This document shows positions 18,657 through 29,546 of a stretch of DNA of 64,000 bases, piece after piece; position 1 is the stretch's first letter, and every line of letters starts with the position of its first letter. Position numbers and translations under genes: made by a program. The notes beneath the pieces are model-generated. The model saw nothing but the letters and a program-made list of their open reading frames with translations, was not told the origin of the DNA and did not search any database. The stretch spans positions 370,565 through 434,564 of the forward strand of contig NZ_KV917377.1 of assembly GCF_002019705.1 (NCBI RefSeq), in the 5' to 3' direction. Source of the stretch: Shouchella patagoniensis (GTDB taxonomy: Bacteria; Bacillota; Bacilli; Bacillales; Bacillaceae_D).

Positions 18657-19421
18657 CTATAAAACATCTCTCTTTTTAAAAACAATGTGTGCAAGCACTA
18701 GGAAAATAACGCCATGTAATCCGATAAACAGGATTGATTGCCACGCATAGTCAAACGGCTGTTGGATAAACGTTTCTTCCATGTAATAAATATTGACTAG
18801 ATCAAGGTGAGTAAAGATGACCCATTTTGGCCATTCATAGAAATTAAGCAAAATCGTAAAAATGTCTCCAAAGAAATAGGGGATAAGCGTAATAACAATG
18901 GTTAAGGCCGTACTTCTAGTCAAACAAGCAACGAGTACTGCGAGCATAATGTAGAACAACATACTTGGTAAGGAATAGGCTACAAGGCTCATCATTGTAT
19001 TCGCGCCATCTGTCCAAGAAACATTTGAACCAAATAAGATCATGTTAATTAAAAACAAGACAAAAGCGATTAATAAGTAGAAAAGAATACCTAAAACAGC
19101 CATGCTAAACCATTTCGTTACTAATAATTTTGTTCGAGAAACTGGGCGTATAAGTAACTGTTTTGCAGTACCAGATCTAAATTCTCCTGCAATTGCGCCT
19201 GACACTTGAATGACCATGTAAATATTAATGATCGGTGCCAGTAAAGGGAAACCAAGTTCTAAAAATAAGGATCCTGTTAGTCCCCCATTATCTAATGAAT
19301 TTAAGAAGACGGTTAGCCCTGTTCCAAGTAAAATACATGCAGCAATAACAACAATAAATACCCATATTTTTCTGCCATACCATGCTTTCATCCATTCATT
19401 TTTCATTAATGCCATGATCAT
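18657..19421 (-). CDS. ABC-2 type exporter permease
   Basis: A 254-residue membrane protein with six predicted helices. MKNEWMKAWYGRKIWVFIVV at the start and the GEFRSGTAKQLLIRPVSRTKLLVTKW loop are typical of ABC-2 permeases of the bacitracin/antibiotic-resistance type. It overlaps the upstream ATPase gene by 4 bases and is co-translated with it. The exported substrate is unknown; no two-component system flanks the pair. Confidence 0.9.
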   Translation of the reverse strand: MIMALMKNEWMKAWYGRKIWVFIVVIAACILLGTGLTVFLNSLDNGGLTGSLFLELGFPLLAPIINIYMVIQVSGAIAGEFRSGTAKQLLIRPVSRTKLLVTKWFSMAVLGILFYLLIAFVLFLINMILFGSNVSWTDGANTMMSLVAYSLPSMLFYIMLAVLVACLTRSTALTIVITLIPYFFGDIFTILLNFYEWPKWVIFTHLDLVNIYYMEETFIQQPFDYAWQSILFIGLHGVIFLVLAHIVFKKRDVL

Positions 19422-20347
19422 ACACCTTTACCTCCTTTTGATTCGGTTAAGGAGAAATAAGCGTCTTCTAATCGCTTCTTATATGAAACACCATAAACAG
19501 ATAGTCCCTTATCCGTTAATAAGCGAATAATCTTCGGAATGTCTTGATATGTTTGTTCATGAACTTCAACACCAGTTTCCGTTTTTGTGACGTGGAAAGA
19601 TTGGTTTAACAGTTCCAACGCCGAATCAGGTGGTTGAACTTCAATTGTAACGGTCATTTTATCGGTTTCAGCAGCAATTGCTTTGACACTTACTTCATCA
19701 ACTAACTTGCCGTCCTTAATAATGACCGCTCGGTCGCAAAGAAGTTCGATTTCACTAAGCTGGTGGCTTGAAACGAGCAAAGTAACTTCCTCTTCTTCTG
19801 CAAGCTTTCGCAAATAATCACGGAGATCACGAATCCCTTGTGGGTCAAGCCCATTTGTCGGCTCGTCAAGAATAAGAACACTCGGACTATGTAAGATCGA
19901 AATTGCGATACCAAGTCTTTGTTTCATTCCTAATGAGTAAGATTTCACTTTCTTATGTATAGCGTGCTCTAAGTCAACAAGTCTGACAACCTCATCAACT
20001 CGTTCTTGACCAATAGATCGTGGACTCATATCTGCAAAATGTTTAAGGTTTTGCATCCCTGTTAAATACAGATACAAATCAGGATTTTCGACAATTGCGC
20101 CAACATGTTCAAGCGCTTGCTCTCTGTTTTTCGAGATACTATTGCCTTCAATAAAAACCTCTCCAGTATCAGGTTTGATTAACGAGACGATCATTCGAAT
20201 TGTTGTTGTTTTCCCAGAGCCATTCGGACCTAGAAACCCATAAATCTTACCTCGTTCTAAAGAGAATGATAAATCTTGAATAACGTTATTCTTTCCAAGA
20301 CGCTTATTCAATTTTTCTACAACGAGTGGAAATGCATTCATATCCAT
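19418..20347 (-). CDS. ABC exporter ATP-binding protein
   Basis: A 309-residue ATPase with Walker A GPNGSGKTT (about 40-48), signature SYSLGMKQRLG, Walker B LILDEPTNGLDPQG and the switch histidine in SSHQLSE. A C-terminal extension of about 90 residues is usual for the BcrA/YhaQ-like exporters. GGAGAG precedes the start. It forms a two-gene operon with the overlapping permease. Likely functions are peptide-antibiotic or toxin export, but the sequence does not say which. Confidence 0.92.
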   Translation of the reverse strand: MDMNAFPLVVEKLNKRLGKNNVIQDLSFSLERGKIYGFLGPNGSGKTTTIRMIVSLIKPDTGEVFIEGNSISKNREQALEHVGAIVENPDLYLYLTGMQNLKHFADMSPRSIGQERVDEVVRLVDLEHAIHKKVKSYSLGMKQRLGIAISILHSPSVLILDEPTNGLDPQGIRDLRDYLRKLAEEEEVTLLVSSHQLSEIELLCDRAVIIKDGKLVDEVSVKAIAAETDKMTVTIEVQPPDSALELLNQSFHVTKTETGVEVHEQTYQDIPKIIRLLTDKGLSVYGVSYKKRLEDAYFSLTESKGGKGV

Positions 20348-20474
20348 AAACTCTCTCCTTTCCAGATAAACCCATTATACGCATAGAGTTTTTCAATCGT
20401 ACAGCCAAACGCATCAGCTAAAGGTTCTTTTTCTTGTATACGTATATGTTTTATCTTTGGTTTCACATCTGTTA

Positions 20475-20513
20475 GAAAAAGAAGAGCCATGCAATCAATG
20501 TGCATGACTTTTC
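20475..20513 (-). terminator. Terminator of parE-parC
   Basis: On the minus strand an imperfect stem TCATGCA/TGCATGG extended by AAAG/CTCT is followed by TTCTTTTTC, just after the parC stop codon. Confidence 0.7.
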
Positions 20514-20517
20514 TTTG

Positions 20518-22956
20518 TTATTCGAAGTTGGTCGTATCAATGGAATGTCGCATGGACACCGCATTCCCAAGTTCATGTTGATCAAATGCATACGAACCAT
20601 TTGAATATCGGTCTGAACGTCGATACTCTTTTGGCGAAACGACGACTTGTTTTTCGTTTTCAGTTGAGATAATAAATTTGTCACTCTGTGATTTTATGCG
20701 TCTAAAGCCCACCAATCGATGTGGATTGCTTTTCAGTTCTCTAAGAAGCAACAAACCACGTTTTGCACGACTTGATTTTTCAAATTCCGTTATGGCCATT
20801 CGTTTAACTGCACCTCTTTGAGTGGCACAGATAAATTCGACTGTTTCTTCAAGACCGAAGGCTTCAACTCCAACGACCTCATCGCCTTCTTTTAAATTCA
20901 TTCCTTTGACACCCGCTGCCCGCTGGCCCACTAGTGACACATCGGATTCAGAAAACCACAATCCATACCCAAAGGTTGAAACAGCAAATAACTCTTTATT
21001 GCCATCCGTGTGTAACACAGCGACAACTTCATCCCCTGCTTTTAGTTTTAATGCCATTAATGGTTTAGAATGACGCTGTGCCTGATAAAGACTTAATTGT
21101 GTTCGTTTTGCCATTCCATGCTTCGTCATGAATAACAGAGATTCATCTTCTTTAAAATCTCGAATAATCTTTGCATCCAGTACTTCATCATCCGGATCCA
21201 GTGGAATTAGGTTCGCAACATGTTGACCATCATCTTTCCAACGGATGTCTGGCAATTGATGAATAGGGACATACAGGTAGCTTCCTTTTTTTGTAAATAG
21301 AAGCAAGACATCAGTTGTGCTTGCTACAGATGAATGCAGCAAACTATCTCCTGTTTTCATTCCTGGGGCGTCCTTGCTTGATGCCGTATAAGACCGAATG
21401 CTCGTACGCTTCACATAGCCAGCGTGTGTAATCGTTACACGAACATCTTCTGCAGCAATTAGTTCGTCCATATTAATTTTCAGTTCTTCAATTTCTTCTT
21501 TAATTTCCGTTCTACGTTCCGAAATGAACTTTTTCTTGACGCCATTCATTTCACGTTTAATGACAGATATTAGCTTTTTTTCACTCCCAAGAATCGCTTG
21601 TAGCTCGGCAATTTTCTTTTGTAGTTCATCCGCTTCTTTTTGCAAAGTCGTAATATCTGTATTTGTTAAACGGTAAAGCTGTAAATTAACAATTGCTTCA
21701 GCTTGTGGTTCCGTAAATTCAAATTCATGTTGAAGATTGAGTTTAGCGTCCTTTTTATCTTTTGAAGCCCGGATTACTCGGATAACATCATCAAGAATGG
21801 AAACCGCTTTAATTAACCCTTCAACAATGTGTGCTCGTTCTTGAGCTTTACGTAATTCAAATTTTGATTTACGTGTAAATACTTGCTTCTGGTGGTCAAT
21901 ATATGCTTGCATTAATGCTTTGAGCCCCATAAGCTGAGGGGTCTTATTATAAATAGCAACCATATTAAAGTGATAAGCAACTTGAAGATCAGTATTTTTT
22001 AAAAGGTAATGTAAGATAGCATTTGGTTCTGCTTCTTTTTTTAGCTCAACAACAATGCGCAAACCTGTACGGTCGGTATCATCTCGTACTTCTGCGATGC
22101 CATCCACTTTTTTATCAAACCGAATTTCATCCATTTTCTTAACTAGATTCGCTTTTACAACCTCATACGGAATTTCGGTAATAACAATTTGTTTTCGACC
22201 ACCACGAACTTCTTCAATCTCTGTTTTCGCTCGTACAATTACTTTTCCTTTACCCGTTTCATATGCTTGACGTATACCATCAAGTCCTTGAACAATGCCG
22301 CCAGTAGGGAAATCTGGTCCTTTTACAATTTGAAGTAATTCATCTAAAGTCGTTTGAGGTTTTTCCATCAAAAGCACTGTCCCATCAATAATTTCTGGGA
22401 GGAAGTGTGGAGGGATATCCGTAGCGTATCCTGCAGAAATACCTGTGGAACCGTTCACAAGTAGGTTCGGGAACATCGCCGGAAGAACAACGGGTTCTTC
22501 AATCGAATCATCAAAATTAGGAATGTAATCAACTGTCCCTTTATCTAAATCTCGCATCAATTCAGCACTAATTGCCGACAGTCTCGCTTCTGTATAACGC
22601 ATAGCCGCTGGTGGATCGCCATCAATTGATCCATTATTCCCATGCATGTCAATAAGCAGTTGGCGAACTTTCCAATCCTGGCTCATGCGTACCATTGCTT
22701 CGTAGACGGAACTATCACCATGAGGATGATAATTACCAATTACATTACCGACTGTTTTTGCCGCTTTCCGGTAAGGCTTGTCCGCTGTATTACCGTCATT
22801 GTACATCGCATAGAGAATACGACGCTGAACCGGTTTTAACCCATCACGCGCATCCGGAAGGGCACGTTCTTGAATAATATATTTGCTATAGCGGCTGAAC
22901 CGGTCGCCAATGACATCTTCTAAAGGAAGGTCTAGATAACGTTCTGATTTTGCCAA
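20518..22956 (-). CDS. parC: DNA topoisomerase IV subunit A
   Basis: The 812-residue A subunit of topoisomerase IV, which decatenates daughter chromosomes. The catalytic tyrosine is Y121 in AAMRYTEARLS. The quinolone-resistance region reads HPHGDSSVYEAMVR, with the serine (S82) and glutamate (E86) of the susceptible type. The C-terminal part has the beta-pinwheel repeats seen as GYVKRT, GMAKRT and GAVKRM. It starts with TTG exactly at the base after the parE stop, behind GGGGAGG, so the two are translationally coupled. Confidence 0.97.
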   Translation of the reverse strand: MAKSERYLDLPLEDVIGDRFSRYSKYIIQERALPDARDGLKPVQRRILYAMYNDGNTADKPYRKAAKTVGNVIGNYHPHGDSSVYEAMVRMSQDWKVRQLLIDMHGNNGSIDGDPPAAMRYTEARLSAISAELMRDLDKGTVDYIPNFDDSIEEPVVLPAMFPNLLVNGSTGISAGYATDIPPHFLPEIIDGTVLLMEKPQTTLDELLQIVKGPDFPTGGIVQGLDGIRQAYETGKGKVIVRAKTEIEEVRGGRKQIVITEIPYEVVKANLVKKMDEIRFDKKVDGIAEVRDDTDRTGLRIVVELKKEAEPNAILHYLLKNTDLQVAYHFNMVAIYNKTPQLMGLKALMQAYIDHQKQVFTRKSKFELRKAQERAHIVEGLIKAVSILDDVIRVIRASKDKKDAKLNLQHEFEFTEPQAEAIVNLQLYRLTNTDITTLQKEADELQKKIAELQAILGSEKKLISVIKREMNGVKKKFISERRTEIKEEIEELKINMDELIAAEDVRVTITHAGYVKRTSIRSYTASSKDAPGMKTGDSLLHSSVASTTDVLLLFTKKGSYLYVPIHQLPDIRWKDDGQHVANLIPLDPDDEVLDAKIIRDFKEDESLLFMTKHGMAKRTQLSLYQAQRHSKPLMALKLKAGDEVVAVLHTDGNKELFAVSTFGYGLWFSESDVSLVGQRAAGVKGMNLKEGDEVVGVEAFGLEETVEFICATQRGAVKRMAITEFEKSSRAKRGLLLLRELKSNPHRLVGFRRIKSQSDKFIISTENEKQVVVSPKEYRRSDRYSNGSYAFDQHELGNAVSMRHSIDTTNFE

Positions 22957-24993
<2,037 letters not shown>

Positions 24994-25119
24994 CTATCCT
25001 TCTTTATTTTAGCCATTGTTTTCCTACTTGCAACAGTTTTTTCTAATAAAACCTTATCACGTTCTACTTTATTGTAGCAAATCCGTACATACTTTTAGGT
25101 TTAACGTAAGGAAAGAGAA

Positions 25120-25147
25120 AGCCCGCACGGAGTTCATCCGTGCGGGT
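25120..25147 (-). terminator. Terminator of the CoA-binding protein gene
   Basis: CCCGCACGGA pairs perfectly with TCCGTGCGGG around a 5-nt loop. The minus-strand tail is CTTTCTCTTTCC. Confidence 0.85.
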
Positions 25148-25152
25148 TCAAA

Positions 25153-25560
25153 TCATTTAAACTTCGCGTGCTCTACTTTAATACAACGATCCATTACTGT
25201 CTCAACACCATGTTCTTTTAAATAATGATAGGCTTCTTCATTGACTACACCAAGTTGTGCCCAAAAAGAATCAATTCCTTGTTCAACGGTTTCTTTTGCG
25301 ATGTCAGGAAGGTATTCGCTTCGTCTAAAAACATTAACCATATCTACAGTACCTTCAATATCTTTCAAAGAAGCGTACGATTTCTCACCTAAAACAACAT
25401 CCGTATTAGGATTTACTGGGATAATCGTATATCCAGCTCTTTGCATTGCTTCAGACACCATGTAGCTTGTCCGATCTGGATTATCGGACAGTCCTACTAC
25501 TGCAATTCGCTTCTTTGTATCTAATAGCTGCTTAATTTGCACATCACTTGGATTTTTCAT
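25153..25560 (-). CDS. CoA-binding domain protein (YccU family)
   Basis: A 135-residue single Rossmann-fold domain of the CoA_binding_2 family. VVGLSDNPDRTSYMVSEAMQ, IIPVNPN and DMVNVFRRSEYLPDI are the usual family blocks, and DSFWAQLGVVNEEA lies near residue 90. ATG 25560 is chosen because GAGGAG lies eight bases upstream; a GTG three codons earlier overlaps that site. Family members bind CoA but their cellular role is not settled. Confidence 0.88.
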   Translation of the reverse strand: MKNPSDVQIKQLLDTKKRIAVVGLSDNPDRTSYMVSEAMQRAGYTIIPVNPNTDVVLGEKSYASLKDIEGTVDMVNVFRRSEYLPDIAKETVEQGIDSFWAQLGVVNEEAYHYLKEHGVETVMDRCIKVEHAKFK

Positions 25561-25578
25561 TTTGGTCACTCCTCACTA

Positions 25579-27150
25579 CTAATTTAAAAGTCCTTGTTGC
25601 TGTAAAAAGTCTCTTGCAACATCTAAGGGGTTTTCGTCATTAATATCAACACGGTAATTCAGTTCAGAGATTTCATCAACTGTACCAATGCCAGCTAGTT
25701 GGTTTAAAATGCCTTCTAACTCCGGATATTCGTCCATTGTTGAGCCGCTCACAAGAGGTGCTGCTTGATAAGGTGGGAATAAAGTCTGGTCATCTTCTAA
25801 TACAACCATTTCGTATTCAACGAGTTGTGGGTCTGTTGAAAACACATCACTCAGCTCAATACTTCCGTTACTAATTGCTTGGTAGCGAGTACTTACATCA
25901 ATCGAAGTCACATTAGCAAAGTCAAACCCATAAACGTCTTCGAATCCTGCATACCCATCTTCGCGATCCATAAATTCAAAAGTGAAACCTACTTTTAAGT
26001 CATTTGAGTGAGGAGCGAGATCTGAAATGCTCTCAATAGCTAATTCCTCTGCACGATCTTTAGGTATGGCTAAAGCGTAGGTATTTTGGAATCCCATTGG
26101 TTCTAAGAAATAATCTCCCGTAGCTTCCATTATGCCGTCTCGTGCTTGTTCATAAGATTCACGTTCATCATAACTGAATTCTTCTTGATTAAGCAAATCA
26201 GCGAGTACCGTACCACTAAATTCAGGATAAATGTCCACGTCACCAACTTCAAGAGCATTAAAATTAACACTGGTCGTACCTAGTGGAGCAACCACTTCTA
26301 CGTTTAAATCGGTTTCTTCTTCAATTAACAATTTGTACATATTTGCTAAGATTGGTGGTTCAGGCCCCATCTTTCCGCCTATAACGAGATCTGCTTGATC
26401 CTCTCTAAAAAAGGACAAAACAGGTGGGATTAAGACAATGACTAATGCAATGGCCGTGACACTAATCATTGGTTTATAAGAAGCCCGTTTTTTGCTTTTC
26501 GGTCCTCTTTCCAATAAACGAAGAATAAGGTCTAAACTAATTGCTAGCAAAGCTGCTGGTAATGCGCCAAATAGGATATACTCATTGCTCGTTCGTTGAA
26601 TTCCAGTCATAATGATTTGACCAAGACCACCTCCACCAACTAAAGCTGCGAGCGTCGCCGTACCAACAATCAGAACCATGGACGTACGTATTCCCGCCAT
26701 TACTGTTGGCATGGCAAGGGGTAGCTCCACTTTAATCAGGCTTCGATAAGAGCTCATGCCCATTCCTCTTGCAGCTTCAACAATTGGTGTCTCGACTTCG
26801 CGGATACCTGTATACGTATTTCGAAGAATAGGTAATAAAGCGTATGCGGTTAAAGCAATGATAGCAGGTGTTGTACCAATACCTACAAGCAAAACTAAAA
26901 ATCCTAGCAAAGCCAAAGAAGGAATGGTCTGCAAGACTGCAGCAATGCCAATAATCCATTCAGAATAGCGATTGTACCTAGTCAGTAAGATACCTAGTGG
27001 GACAGCAATAGCAATGGCAATTAATAAAGAGATTAAAGATAGCTGCAAATGTTCCCAAAAGGAATTTAATAATAGATCAGATCGTTCACGAAACAGAGTA
27101 AAATAAGATTCCCAAAAATTCGTCATTCCATTGTTTTTAGCATGATCCAA
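25579..27150 (-). CDS. Glycine-betaine/osmoprotectant ABC importer, permease fused to binding protein
   Basis: A 523-residue fusion. Residues 1-235 are an OpuC-type permease with the BPD motif EAARGMGMSSYRSLIKVELPLAMP. After a connecting membrane helix, residues 255-523 form an OpuAC-type ligand-binding domain (VIGGKMGPEPPILANMYKLL, GDVDIYPEFSGTVL). Such fusions are known in Listeria BilE and many Firmicutes. Ligands of the domain are quaternary amines or similar compatible solutes, useful in saline or alkaline habitats. The start is uncertain: TTG 27150 or the ATG eight codons later, neither with a strong ribosome site. The ATPase gene precedes it by about 100 bases. Confidence 0.9.
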   Translation of the reverse strand: MDHAKNNGMTNFWESYFTLFRERSDLLLNSFWEHLQLSLISLLIAIAIAVPLGILLTRYNRYSEWIIGIAAVLQTIPSLALLGFLVLLVGIGTTPAIIALTAYALLPILRNTYTGIREVETPIVEAARGMGMSSYRSLIKVELPLAMPTVMAGIRTSMVLIVGTATLAALVGGGGLGQIIMTGIQRTSNEYILFGALPAALLAISLDLILRLLERGPKSKKRASYKPMISVTAIALVIVLIPPVLSFFREDQADLVIGGKMGPEPPILANMYKLLIEEETDLNVEVVAPLGTTSVNFNALEVGDVDIYPEFSGTVLADLLNQEEFSYDERESYEQARDGIMEATGDYFLEPMGFQNTYALAIPKDRAEELAIESISDLAPHSNDLKVGFTFEFMDREDGYAGFEDVYGFDFANVTSIDVSTRYQAISNGSIELSDVFSTDPQLVEYEMVVLEDDQTLFPPYQAAPLVSGSTMDEYPELEGILNQLAGIGTVDEISELNYRVDINDENPLDVARDFLQQQGLLN

Positions 27151-27251
27151 ACGAGGTTTTCGTGTCCTACTGAATCAGCATTTCCTCATTAAGTAGCATT
27201 AGGACGATGCATTTATAGTTTTTAGATGTATGAACGACTTACTGCTACTTG

Positions 27252-28286
27252 TTACTGAACAGTCAATCTTGCGAGTGCTTGATAAGAAATAACCCCAATC
27301 AACTTCCCTTTTTCTTGAACTGGAACAGCGGGCAAGTTCCGCTCTTCTAATACATCAAACGCTTCACGGATTGTACTAGTAGATGGAATTGTGATTGGAC
27401 CACTAATGAGTTTTCCTTGGTAGCAAGCTTGAGACAATTCTTCGTTTGGATTCACACTAAATTGTAGTTCGGGTTGCTCCAAATCAATTTCACTATGCAC
27501 ATAAGCACTCTCCTGCAACGGAACCACAGCATCATCCAATTCAAATGATTTTCCTTCAGACGCTCGATTCATAAAGTCTGAAACAGAAGGTGAAGCAGGA
27601 TTTTTTTGTAGTTCTTCTACGGTACCGATTTGTATGATCTCTCCGTTTTCCATCATTCCAATTCGATCACCAAGTTTTGCAGCTTCATTCATATCATGTG
27701 TAACAAAGACGATTGTTTTTTTGATTTTTTGTTGAAGCTTTTTAATATCATGTTGTAGTTGTTCTCTAACCAATGGATCTAATGCACTAAAAGGCTCGTC
27801 CATCAATAAAATGTCAGGGTCTGCAGCAAGAGCTCTCGCGACGCCCACCCGTTGCTGTTGGCCACCAGAAAGGTCTGAAGGCAATCGATCTCTATACAAC
27901 TCTGGTTCCATCCCAACTAGTTCTAACAATTCATCAACTCTTGTTGAGATCTCTGTTTGCTTCCATTTTTTCATTTCAGGAACAACTGCTATGTTTTCAG
28001 ACACGGTCATGTGAGGAAACAAGGCTATTTGTTGCAATACATAGCCAATACTCCATCTAAGTTCATTAATATTTGCTTCCGCTGCGTTTGTCCCTTTAAT
28101 TTTGATCACCCCTGAAGAAGGCTCAATTAATCGGTTAATCATTTTTAATGTGGTTGTTTTTCCACATCCACTCGGACCAATTAATACAAAGAATTCTCCT
28201 TGTTCGATCGTAAACGAAAGCTCACTTACCGCTTTCGTACCATGAGTAAATTCTTTACTCACTTGTTGAAACGTAATCAAAGTCAC
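27252..28286 (-). CDS. Osmoprotectant ABC importer ATPase (OpuCA-like)
   Basis: A 344-residue ATPase with Walker A GPSGCGKTT, signature LSGGQQQRVG, Walker B ILLMDEPFSALDP and switch region VTHDMNEA. The C-terminal 100 residues hold a CBS-type segment (ITIPSTSTIREAFDVLEERN, PAVPVQEKGKLIGVISY), the ionic-strength or nucleotide sensor of OpuA/OpuC ATPases; only one CBS motif is clear. GTG 28286 is preferred over the GTG six bases earlier, which overlaps the AAGGAG site. It forms an operon with the fused permease/binding protein downstream. Confidence 0.9.
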   Translation of the reverse strand: MTLITFQQVSKEFTHGTKAVSELSFTIEQGEFFVLIGPSGCGKTTTLKMINRLIEPSSGVIKIKGTNAAEANINELRWSIGYVLQQIALFPHMTVSENIAVVPEMKKWKQTEISTRVDELLELVGMEPELYRDRLPSDLSGGQQQRVGVARALAADPDILLMDEPFSALDPLVREQLQHDIKKLQQKIKKTIVFVTHDMNEAAKLGDRIGMMENGEIIQIGTVEELQKNPASPSVSDFMNRASEGKSFELDDAVVPLQESAYVHSEIDLEQPELQFSVNPNEELSQACYQGKLISGPITIPSTSTIREAFDVLEERNLPAVPVQEKGKLIGVISYQALARLTVQ

Positions 28287-28521
28287 CCTCACTCCTTCTT
28301 ATAAAAAAGATCTCTTGAATATACCCCTTATCTTTATAAATGAACCTTCATTTTACATGAAACATGCAAGAGAATCATTCATACGCTATTTTAGTTAATT
28401 AAGTAATAGATTTTTGGTGAAATAGATGCTTATTTCTTTACAGAAAACGGATTAACCATTCCCTAACAATTAACCGGAGAAGAAAGTATCGTTAGTTTAC
28501 CTATGTCATTCTTTACTATAC

Positions 28522-28556
28522 AAAAACACACAAGGCTGCAAGCCTTGTGTGTTTTA
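28522..28556 (-). terminator. Terminator of fadH
   Basis: A perfect 15-bp stem (AAAACACACAAGGCT with AGCCTTGTGTGTTTT) and a 3-nt loop lie just after the fadH stop codon. Confidence 0.92.
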
Positions 28557-28559
28557 TTC

Positions 28560-29348
28560 TTATAGAAAGGCAGCTGCTCCAGTTTGAAAACCAGACTGTC
28601 CTATCGATTGACCGCCGTCCATTGTAATACATGTTCCATTAATATAGGAGCCTTCTTTGGAAAAAAGATAAGCTGCAAGACCCGCGATTTCTTGTCCTTT
28701 CCCAAAACGATGCAACGGGACACTTGCTAAAGCCATCTTATGTGCTTTTTCACTTTGAATGAGCTTGTCAACCCCACCAGTCTCTTCAATCGGACCAGGC
28801 GCAATTGCATTCACTCGTATACCGTATTGGCTGCCCCATTCTACAGCAAGCGTTTTTGTCATCGCAAGAACGCCGGCTTTTGCGCTAGCAGAGTGAACGA
28901 CTCCTGGACCTCCAGTCCATGCATATGTAGCCACAATGTTAATAATCGTTCCTTTGGCGTCTTCGCTAATCCAGCGCTTTCCGATTACTTGTGTCATATG
29001 CCATGTACCGTTTAAAACAATGTCTACAACTGAATTCCAGCCATTTTCACTTAATTCCTCTGCTGGGCATAGAAAATTGCCAGCTGCATTGTTAATTAAG
29101 CCTGTGATCGACCCGATTGAATGATAAACTTCTTCAACCATCTTCTCAATATCATTTCTATTTCGCACGTCTAATTGAAAAGTTGACACCTGGCCTGGAA
29201 ATGTCTCAATTTCATTTTTTGTTTCAGCTAACTTATCTGCATTTCTCGCACAAATAACAACATAAGCACCATCGTCAGCAAAGCGTTTCGCCATCGCTTT
29301 ACCCATGCCATTGCTTCCGCCTGTAATGACAATTACTTGTTTTTCCAT
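28560..29348 (-). CDS. fadH: 2,4-dienoyl-CoA reductase (SDR family)
   Basis: A 262-residue short-chain dehydrogenase. The nucleotide site TGGSNGMGKAMA is at residues 8-19, NNAAGNF follows near 88, and the catalytic region reads ATYAWTGGPGVVHSASAKAG without the usual YxxxK, as in Bacillus FadH and animal dienoyl-CoA reductases. The C-terminal YINGTCITMDGGQ is conserved. The enzyme reduces 2,4-dienoyl-CoA with NADPH during beta-oxidation of unsaturated fatty acids. ATG 29348 follows GAAGGAG; the frame extends 17 codons further without a ribosome site. Confidence 0.9.
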   Translation of the reverse strand: MEKQVIVITGGSNGMGKAMAKRFADDGAYVVICARNADKLAETKNEIETFPGQVSTFQLDVRNRNDIEKMVEEVYHSIGSITGLINNAAGNFLCPAEELSENGWNSVVDIVLNGTWHMTQVIGKRWISEDAKGTIINIVATYAWTGGPGVVHSASAKAGVLAMTKTLAVEWGSQYGIRVNAIAPGPIEETGGVDKLIQSEKAHKMALASVPLHRFGKGQEIAGLAAYLFSKEGSYINGTCITMDGGQSIGQSGFQTGAAAFL

Positions 29349-29468
29349 TCGTTTCTCCTTCCTTCTCGCAAGTGAGAACCCCTCCCTATCATTATGCAAA
29401 AAAACGAATCATTTTGAAAGGGTTTTCATTGATTTAAGTAAGGTATTTTATTAACCGACTTGCTTCTA

Positions 29469-29524
29469 AACGCAAAAACAACGTTCTGTGAAATCAACAT
29501 TTCACAGAACGTTGTTTTTGCGTT
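29469..29524. repeat. Perfect inverted repeat with 26-bp arms before the recombinase gene
   Basis: The left arm 29469-29494 (starting AACGCAAAAACAACG) is perfectly complementary to 29499-29524, with a CAAC loop. It lies between divergent fadH and the recombinase gene, 22 bases before the latter's ATG, so it would be in the recombinase leader or overlap its promoter. It resembles a bidirectional terminator (A-rich left, T-rich right arm), but no gene reads into it from the left. Confidence 0.85.
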
Positions 29525-29546
29525 AAACTAGATGTGAGGTGAAAAG

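Noticed and set aside
25121-25150. GGGTTCAAATC resembling a tRNA T-loop.
   Set aside because: It is part of a terminator stem; no acceptor stem, anticodon arm or D-arm is present.
29469-29524. The recombinase hairpin as a dif site.
   Set aside because: dif sites have two roughly 11-bp imperfect arms around a 6-8 bp centre; this is a perfect 26-bp stem with a 4-base loop. Kept only as an unexplained repeat.
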